Assembly (NCBI GenBank): GCA_003561715.1
Contig: PWVU01000102.1
Coordinates: 1-10,715, forward strand
Source of the DNA: Candidatus Kaiserbacteria bacterium
GTDB taxonomy: Bacteria; Patescibacteriota; Minisyncoccia; Phycocordibacterales; UBA12088
Reading direction: 5' to 3'
Length of the DNA: 10,715 nt
In this document: positions 6,653 through 10,715 of the stretch, piece after piece
Layout of the letters: the number at the start of each line of letters is the position of its first letter
Position numbering within the stretch: the first letter of the stretch is position 1
Translations under genes and position numbers: made by a program
Notes under the pieces: generated by a model
Told to the model about the DNA's origin: nothing
What the model saw: the letters and a program-made list of their open reading frames with translations, nothing else
Databases searched by the model: none

Positions 6653-6925
6653 ATGAAGCAGATCGAATTGGTCATTCATGGAAATGTGCAAGGGGTATTC
6701 TTTCGCGACTTTGTGTGCAAGGAAGCCGAAGCACTGTGCATTGCGGGATGGGTACGCAATGAGCCGGACGGCACGGTGCGCGTGGTTGCGCAAAGCGGCG
6801 AGGCATTTCTGAAAAAATTCGCCAAGCGCATTGAGCGAGGCACTGATCTTTCAAGAGTTGATTTTGTGTCGATGGTGTGGCAATCGCCGGCTGAAACCTT
6901 TACGGGGTTTGAGATTGTTCAATAA
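6653..6925 (+). CDS. acyP: Acylphosphatase
   Basis: A complete 90-aa acylphosphatase, which hydrolyses carboxyl-phosphate bonds such as acetyl or carbamoyl phosphate. GNVQGVFFRDF (10-20) holds the phosphate-binding loop and the catalytic Arg18, and GWVRNEPDGTV (32-42) holds the catalytic Asn36. The end, FTGFEIVQ, fits the family's F-x-x-R/I-type C-terminus. The ATG at 6653 gives the normal length; no Shine-Dalgarno is visible, and the nearest -10-like box, TAGTAT (6643-6648), is rather close. The 174 bp upstream hold no gene I can support. Function in the cell is usually unclear; it stands alone here and is followed 79 bp later by uppS. Confidence 0.95.
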   Translation: MKQIELVIHGNVQGVFFRDFVCKEAEALCIAGWVRNEPDGTVRVVAQSGEAFLKKFAKRIERGTDLSRVDFVSMVWQSPAETFTGFEIVQ

Positions 6926-7004
6926 ATACGTACACTAGGAGCATTGTCTCGCCGCCATCCTTGGGTCGGTGATATGTATACCGTAACCATTCATTCATCA
7001 TCTC

Positions 7005-7694
7005 ATGACCTCATCAGATCATACTCCCCGGTGTGTCGGCATCATTATGGACGGCAATCGACGCTGGGCGAAGGAGCGCGGACTGCCCACGCTCGAAGGA
7101 CATCGGCAGGGCGGCAACACACTTGAGCGCATTGCACAAGCGGCGCATGACGCAGGGGTTGACACCCTGATCCTCTACGCCTTTTCAACCGAGAACTGGA
7201 AGCGTTCGCCCGAAGAGGTGTCCTATTTGTTGGAATTGATGCATACGTACCTTACCGATCACGCCGAATCGCTTCTTAAGAATGGTGCGCGATTTCGGGT
7301 GATCGGCGATCGCAGTCGATTGCCGCAAGACATACAAGAGAAGATCGATGCGCTTGAGGAGCGTACCAAAGATGCCGAGGGAGGCACGATCGCATTTGCG
7401 GTCTCCTACGGCGGGCGTACCGATCTGGTGCAAGCGGTCAATACGCTCATTAAGAAAGGTGTGACCGAGGTGTCCGAAGAAGATATTTCAAATGCGCTGT
7501 GGACACACGACCTTCCCGACCCTGACCTGATCATTCGCACTAGTGGTGAACGACGACTCTCCAATTTTCTCACCTGGAATAGCGTATACGCCGAATTGTT
7601 CTTTACCGATACGTATTGGCCTGATTTTTCAAACGAGGAGTTCAACGCGCTCCTTGCCGAGTATGCAACACGCGAACGACGTCGCGGAGCGTGA
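7005..7694 (+). CDS. uppS: Undecaprenyl diphosphate synthase (cis-prenyltransferase)
   Basis: Adds isopentenyl diphosphate units in cis to a short allylic diphosphate, making the C55 carrier lipid for peptidoglycan and surface polysaccharide. IIMDGNRRWA (13-22) contains the catalytic Asp16; FSTENWKRS follows in the substrate-binding region; RTSGERRLSNF begins at about residue 178 and leads to the WPDF block, with the conserved Arg, Ser and Glu residues of the family. At 229 aa it is of usual length. A possible -10 box TATACC (6977-6982) lies 22 nt before the ATG, so this gene may have a short leader. It is 3 bp from the following prenyl synthase gene, so the two are surely one operon and probably translationally coupled. 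Confidence 0.96.
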   Translation: MTSSDHTPRCVGIIMDGNRRWAKERGLPTLEGHRQGGNTLERIAQAAHDAGVDTLILYAFSTENWKRSPEEVSYLLELMHTYLTDHAESLLKNGARFRVIGDRSRLPQDIQEKIDALEERTKDAEGGTIAFAVSYGGRTDLVQAVNTLIKKGVTEVSEEDISNALWTHDLPDPDLIIRTSGERRLSNFLTWNSVYAELFFTDTYWPDFSNEEFNALLAEYATRERRRGA

Positions 7695-7697
7695 CCT

Positions 7698-8750
7698 ATG
7701 AGCCGAGAACAAAACCTTTTCGACCAACTCAAACCGTATCAGGAGCGGATCGATACCGCCCTGCGAGCTGAGTTCGACGCATTGCCTGACTACCGGCTCT
7801 ACGGTATGTTGCGCTACTTTATGGGATTTGCCGATGAGGAATTACGACCGACCGCGGGGTATGGTGGCAAGCGTTTTCGCTCGATGCTCACACTTGTGCT
7901 TGCGGACGCCTATAATGTCTCAGAGAACGCGCTTCCGCTGGCTACCGCGCTCGAGCTGTTTCATAATTTCACCCTCATTCATGATGATATAGAAGACAAC
8001 GATGAAGAGCGACGCGGGCGCCCGACGGTGTGGAAGCTGTGGGGCGTGCCACACGCGATCAATGCGGGCGATGCACAGTTGCTTTTGGTAAGCGAAGTGC
8101 TGACGCGCGGATGCGCGCCATTGGGTCCCTCGGGGTACTCCTTGATGGAGCATATGTTGGGTGTATGTCGTGAGGTGGCGGAAGGGCAGTATCTTGATTT
8201 TACCCTTGCAGAAATGAGTTTGGGTGATGCGTCTGTAGACGAATCGATCTACTTTGACATGCTTACTAAAAAGACCTCGGTATTGGTCGCACTGGCGGCA
8301 GAGATACCGGGTATCCTTGCGGAGTGTACAAAAGATGAGCAAGAAGCGCTGTGGGCGTATGGGTTACATCTCGGCATCGCGTACCAGTTGTATGATGATT
8401 GGATGTCGATATGGGGAACCCGGGATGTGACCGGCAAGCAAGCATTGGGTGATCTGAAAGAAAAGAAAAAGACGTTACCGGTCTTGCGTGCGCGCGAAGC
8501 TTTGACGGGCGGTGATCGTGCACGATTGATCGAGCTGTATGGATGCGCGGGTGCCTTGCAAGATGCGCAAGTGCAAGAGGTCAAGGTGTTGCTTGAAAGC
8601 GCCGGTGTGCAGGCGGCGGTGCACACAAGTATCGCTGATTATCGTACCAAAGCCCGGAGTGCGGTCGATACACTCTCGGTTTCCGATGAGAACAAACGGA
8701 TGTTGAGGGCGATTGTTGATACGCTGGTGCCGGAACCACCAACCGTGTAA
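7698..8750 (+). CDS. Trans-polyprenyl diphosphate synthase (FPP/GGPP type)
   Basis: A 350-aa head-to-tail isoprenyl diphosphate synthase that condenses isopentenyl diphosphate with allylic diphosphates. GGKRFR (56-61) binds diphosphate; the first aspartate-rich motif is DDIED (96-100), followed by RRGRPT; GQYLDF (163-168) is typical; the second motif is YDDWMS (232-237), with Ser237 where DDxxD has its last Asp, then IWGTRDVTGK, as in actinobacterial/archaeal-like members. Phe91, five residues before the first motif, is an aromatic at the position that limits chain length in archaeal GGPP synthases, so a C15-C20 product is likely (inference). A weak Shine-Dalgarno GGAG (7686-7689) lies within the end of uppS, 8 nt before the ATG, one of the few in this window. 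It probably supplies the primer used by UppS. Confidence 0.93.
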   Translation: MSREQNLFDQLKPYQERIDTALRAEFDALPDYRLYGMLRYFMGFADEELRPTAGYGGKRFRSMLTLVLADAYNVSENALPLATALELFHNFTLIHDDIEDNDEERRGRPTVWKLWGVPHAINAGDAQLLLVSEVLTRGCAPLGPSGYSLMEHMLGVCREVAEGQYLDFTLAEMSLGDASVDESIYFDMLTKKTSVLVALAAEIPGILAECTKDEQEALWAYGLHLGIAYQLYDDWMSIWGTRDVTGKQALGDLKEKKKTLPVLRAREALTGGDRARLIELYGCAGALQDAQVQEVKVLLESAGVQAAVHTSIADYRTKARSAVDTLSVSDENKRMLRAIVDTLVPEPPTV

Positions 8751-8776
8751 CGATACCGAGTCGTGCGGAATGTGTG

Positions 8777-8782
8777 TATAGT
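8777..8782 (+). promoter_or_regulatory. -10 box of the pseudouridine synthase gene
   Basis: TATAGT ends 7 nt before the ATG at 8790, again the spacing of a leaderless start. It supports 8790 over the in-frame GTG at 8763, which would place the box inside the gene. Confidence 0.5.
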
Positions 8783-8789
8783 ACAACCT

Positions 8790-9512
8790 ATGCAAGATAG
8801 TGTGATCATATATGAAAGCGATTCAATTATCGCGATCAACAAGCCCGCGGGGTTGTTGATCCATGAGGATGGACGCAACGACGTGCCGACCCTCGTTGAT
8901 TGGATTCGTGCTCGCTATCCGGAGTGTGTCGGAGTAGGAGAGCCGATGCGTTTGCAAAACGGTACCGAGATCGATCGCCCCGGCATTGTGCATCGACTTG
9001 ATACGGATACCTCAGGTGTGTTACTTATTGCGCGCACAGCGGAGGCGCACGCGCATCTTAAAGCGCAATTCATGGAGCGCTCAATTCAAAAATCGTACCG
9101 CGCATTTGTGTATGGTGTGATCAAGCACGATACGGGCAGTATCGATCGCCTTATAGGTCGGGCAAGTACCAAAAACGGTCCGCCACGGTGGAGTGCGGAG
9201 CGCACGGCAAAAGGTACCTTGCGAGAGGCGGTGACCGAGTATCGCGTGCTTGCGCGCGGTGCATCACATACGTATGTCGAAGCATTGCCCAAGACCGGAC
9301 GCACACATCAGATTCGCGTGCATCTCAAAGCGATCCAGCATCCGATCGTGTGCGATAAGCTGTATGCGCCAAATCGCGTGTGCGCGCTGGGTTTTTCACG
9401 TTTGGCGCTCCACGCACACTCTATTGTTTTTAGAGATCTGGAAGGTGCCTTGCTCACCATCGAAGCGCCGTTGCCTGAGGATTTTGAGCGCGCTCGGGGC
9501 TTATTACGGTGA
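8790..9512 (+). CDS. RluA-family pseudouridine synthase
   Basis: Converts specific uridines of rRNA or tRNA to pseudouridine. The 240-aa protein has the RluA-family core: AINKPAGLLIH (14-24), HRLDTDTSG with catalytic Asp71 (68-76), KSYRAFVYG, and GRTHQIRVHL near the C-terminal third. There is no N-terminal S4 RNA-binding domain, so it is of the short RluA/RluC-like catalytic-only kind rather than RluD-like. A longer reading from GTG 8763 is possible but would place the TATAGT box inside the gene; the start at 8790 also begins at the usual family N-terminus (VIYES-type strand). It ends 49 bp before rplS, whose promoter lies in that gap. The target uridine cannot be told from the sequence. Confidence 0.92.
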   Translation: MQDSVIIYESDSIIAINKPAGLLIHEDGRNDVPTLVDWIRARYPECVGVGEPMRLQNGTEIDRPGIVHRLDTDTSGVLLIARTAEAHAHLKAQFMERSIQKSYRAFVYGVIKHDTGSIDRLIGRASTKNGPPRWSAERTAKGTLREAVTEYRVLARGASHTYVEALPKTGRTHQIRVHLKAIQHPIVCDKLYAPNRVCALGFSRLALHAHSIVFRDLEGALLTIEAPLPEDFERARGLLR

Positions 9513-9523
9513 GTTACGGCGCG

Positions 9524-9552
9524 TTGCGTTTTGCAGAAAGCCGTGTTACAGT
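9524..9552 (+). promoter_or_regulatory. Promoter of rplS
   Basis: TTGCGT (9524-9529), a 17-nt spacer, and TACAGT (9547-9552) preceded by TGT (extended -10). It lies just after the stop of the pseudouridine synthase gene. The ATG of rplS is 9 nt downstream, so any leader is very short or absent. Confidence 0.55.
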
Positions 9553-9561
9553 GTGCGGGCT

Positions 9562-10116
9562 ATGACAACAGAGGTACTTACACCGGTAAATACAGAAAAG
9601 CGAAAAGAGATCGGTATTCGTGCGGGCGACACGGTGCGCGTGTGGCAGAAGATCCAAGAAAAAGGCAAGACACGCCTCCAGGCATTTGAGGGCTTGGTCC
9701 TGTTCCGCAAGCACGGGGATACTGCGGGGGGCACGTTTACAGTGCGCAAAGTGGCGAGTGGCGTTGGGGTTGAAAAGACCTTTCCGCTCTACTCACCTTC
9801 CATTGATAAGATCGAAATCGTAAAGCGCTCCAAGGTGCGCCGCGCGAAGCTCTACTACATTCGCGAGAAAGTCGCCAAAGAGATCCGTCGCGCGATGCGT
9901 GGCGCGGTCATGATGGGCACTTCGACCGGCTCGGACATTGCCGAAAAAGAAGCGGCAAAGAAGGCGGCTGAAGAAGCCGAAGCGCAAGCGGCCGCTGAAG
10001 CGGAAGCAAAGGTAGCACAAGAGGCAAAAGCGCAAGAAGATGCAGCCACCGCTGAAGAAGTCCCAGAAGCGCTAGCTGAGGCGGAAGAAGCGTCTACTGA
10101 AGAAGAGAAAAAGTAA
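9562..10116 (+). CDS. rplS: 50S ribosomal protein L19 with long Ala/Glu C-terminal tail
   Basis: The first 110 residues are a full bacterial L19: RAGDTVRVWQKI near residue 20, QAFEGLVLFRK (40-50), TFTVRKVASGVGVEKTFP (58-75) with the family's FxxxSP-type segment, and RRAKLYYIRE (93-102). L19 sits at the 30S-50S interface and supports bridge formation. The normal length is about 115 aa; here 184 aa, the last 70 being almost only Ala, Glu, Lys and Gln, strongly predicted helical and acidic. Long low-complexity tails on ribosomal proteins occur in Patescibacteria (from memory). An in-frame reading upstream to 9250 overlaps the pseudouridine synthase gene in another frame and is rejected; 9562 follows a promoter and matches family N-termini. 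It is followed by an intrinsic terminator. Confidence 0.97.
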   Translation: MTTEVLTPVNTEKRKEIGIRAGDTVRVWQKIQEKGKTRLQAFEGLVLFRKHGDTAGGTFTVRKVASGVGVEKTFPLYSPSIDKIEIVKRSKVRRAKLYYIREKVAKEIRRAMRGAVMMGTSTGSDIAEKEAAKKAAEEAEAQAAAEAEAKVAQEAKAQEDAATAEEVPEALAEAEEASTEEEKK

Positions 10117-10154
10117 GGTGTGCAATACGTTTTCAATTTGTTGATATTGAAAAA

Positions 10155-10180
10155 AGAAAAAGCGCAGACGCGCTTTTTCT
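10155..10180 (+). terminator. Intrinsic terminator after rplS
   Basis: AGAAAAAGCGC, loop AGAC, GCGCTTTTTCT: an 11-bp perfect stem whose 3' side ends in a T-run, with matching A-run on the 5' side, so it can act in both directions. It lies 38 bp after the rplS stop. A weaker 8-bp AT-only dyad (10130-10137 with 10146-10153) precedes it. Confidence 0.85.
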
Positions 10181-10192
10181 CATGACGTATGC

Positions 10193-10221
10193 TTGAATAC
10201 GTGCTCCATTTCAGGCATACT
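10193..10221 (+). promoter_or_regulatory. Promoter of tRNA-Leu
   Basis: TTGAAT (10193-10198), a 17-nt spacer, and CATACT (10216-10221). The mature tRNA begins 10 nt after the -10 box, implying a leader of only a few bases. Confidence 0.5.
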
Positions 10222-10231
10222 TGAGGTCGTT

Positions 10232-10315
10232 GCCCAGGTGGTGAAATTGGTATACACGCTACCTTGAGGTGGTAGTGGCCGCAAGGCTGTGCAGGTTCAA
10301 GTCCTGTCCTGGGCA
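10232..10315 (+). tRNA. tRNA-Leu, anticodon GAG
   Basis: An 84-nt class II tRNA. Acceptor GCCCAGG pairs with CCTGGGC, anticodon stem CTACC/GGTAG surrounds loop TTGAGGT with anticodon GAG (10266-10268, reads CUC/CUU), a long variable arm closes on GGCC/GGCT-type pairing, and the T-stem GCAGG/CCTGT (one G/T pair) surrounds TTCAAGT. Discriminator base is A; CCA is not encoded. Its last 7 bases take part in a 24-bp dyad that continues into the downstream spacer, and its T-arm/acceptor sequence is repeated several times in the next 300 bp. Confidence 0.93.
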
Positions 10316-10359
10316 CAAAAGAAAAAATCCGCTTTGCGGATCTTTTCTTTTGTGCCCAG
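10309..10359 (+). terminator. Long dyad including the tRNA-Leu 3' end; probable terminator
   Basis: Arms 10309-10332 and 10336-10359 are complementary over 24 bp with one mismatch, separated by TTT. The inner part, ATCCGC TTT GCGGAT followed by CTTTTCTTTT, is a good intrinsic terminator for the tRNA. The outer part is odd: it pairs the acceptor 3' strand and discriminator (CTGGGCA) with a downstream copy, competing with folding of the tRNA. Confidence 0.75.
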
Positions 10360-10364
10360 AGCAA

Positions 10365-10599
10365 GCAAACTACTTTGCTTGCGAGACAGGGCTTGAAGAG
10401 GTTGAGTATATCGCACGGAGCGAAGCGAGTACGATACGAAACCTGTACCGTTCATGTAATGAAAAAGATTCCTGTCCTGGGCAAACTGCTTTGCTTGCGG
10501 GACAGGACTTGAAAACCTTTCAGATATTTTTGAGAAGCTCTGCTTTGAGAAAATCTGAAAGGTATACCGCTCTCGTAGGGAGAAAGACTCCTGTCCTAG
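10365..10599. repeat. Two diverged tandem palindromic units with tRNA-Leu sequences
   Basis: Unit 1 starts at 10365 and unit 2 at 10481 (period 116). The first 33 bases of the units differ at only 3 positions, all transitions, and their last 40 bases are about three-quarters identical. Each unit opens with GCAAACTRCTTTGCTTGCG, then an inverted copy of the tRNA T-arm (exact over 14 bases at 10500-10513; 12 of 14 at 10384-10397), then a variable hairpin (10399-10444 around GCGAAGC; 10516-10525 with 10553-10562, a 10-bp stem), then a direct copy of the T-arm 3' strand (TCCTGTCCTGGGCA at 10470-10483, exact over 14; 9 bases at 10589-10597). No gene is supported in this stretch. Confidence 0.8.
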
Positions 10600-10601
10600 T
10601 A

Positions 10602-10715
10602 CCCCACTAACTTAATTTTGAGTCCCTATACTTAAACTTCTTCCGCGCCTGCTTCACGGTAAATGTCCAATTGATGGTCGCACGTGTTTCATTCCGCTCA
10701 CGCACACAGTGTGCC
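10602..10715. mobile_element. End of an IS630-like insertion sequence, partial
   Basis: The repeat homology of unit 2 stops at about 10598, and the sequence from about 10602 is unrelated. A TA dinucleotide at 10600-10601 fits the TA target of IS630/Tc1-type elements. The inner sequence encodes a transposase C-terminus. The exact end of the element is inferred; the other end and its terminal repeat lie outside the window. Confidence 0.45.
10607..10715 (-). CDS. IS630-like transposase, C-terminal 35 residues
   Basis: Minus-strand frame from the right edge to TAG at 10607-10609. The segment ERNETRATINWTFTVKQARK resembles the C-terminal end of many IS630-family transposases, where a charged ERN stretch is followed by 'INW-x-FT-x-x-x-AR-x-K' and the protein ends a few residues later. 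The catalytic DDE core would lie outside the window. From 35 residues the family call is moderate; whether the element is intact cannot be judged. Confidence 0.55.
   Translation of the reverse strand, partial: AHCVRERNETRATINWTFTVKQARKKFKYRDSKLS

Noticed and set aside
9250..9561. N-terminal extension of the L19 frame
   Set aside because: It overlaps the pseudouridine synthase gene in another frame and has no similarity to L19.
10365..10599. Possible CRISPR array
   Set aside because: Only two units of about 116 bp, diverged, with internal palindromes; no short identical repeats with unique spacers and no cas genes.
10269..10610. 113-codon plus-strand frame across tRNA-Leu and the palindrome array
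   Set aside because: It begins within the tRNA and consists of repeat sequence; not a gene.

Overview
The window looks like a chromosomal segment of a Candidate Phyla Radiation (Patescibacteria, probably Parcubacteria-type) bacterium. The signs are compact single-copy housekeeping genes, almost no Shine-Dalgarno sequences, several ATG codons placed 6-9 nt after a -10 box (leaderless-style starts), a ribosomal protein L19 with a long Ala/Glu tail, and GC-rich 'GCGAAGC/GCTTCGC' palindromic repeats between genes. TGA ends several clear genes (proB, uppS, the RluA-family gene), so this is not a lineage that reads TGA as glycine. Taxonomy is inference; no marker was searched.

Layout. Bases 1-2116 are visibly more AT-rich and look accessory. 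They hold a large serine recombinase running off the left edge on the minus strand, a 296-bp palindrome-rich repeat with terminal inverted repeats (731-1026), an unrecognised 302-aa gene (1068-1976), and a composite relic (1973-2116). In the relic, 29 bp of the recombinase gene are fused in frame to 98 bp of the repeat. The two 98-bp copies are identical and inverted, and flank the 302-aa gene.

Bases 2228-6925 carry a mixed set on the plus strand: glutamate 5-kinase (proB, no proA beside it), tRNA-Val(UAC), an SGNH/GDSL hydrolase, a SAM methyltransferase, an HD-domain dGTPase-like phosphohydrolase and acylphosphatase. Bases 7005-8750 are a tight pair for polyprenyl carrier synthesis: undecaprenyl diphosphate synthase, then a trans-prenyltransferase that probably makes its allylic primer. 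An RluA-family pseudouridine synthase and rplS follow, then an intrinsic terminator.

Bases 10232-10715 are tRNA-Leu(GAG), a long dyad that includes the tRNA's own 3' end, and a diverged tandem array of about 116-bp palindromic units carrying direct and inverted copies of the tRNA-Leu T-arm/acceptor sequence. The array seems to be cut by the end of an IS630-like element whose transposase C-terminus enters from the right.

The least explained parts are (1) the recombinase/repeat mosaic on the left, which resembles a palindromic element able to sit in frame inside a protein gene, and (2) the tRNA-derived tandem palindrome array on the right.
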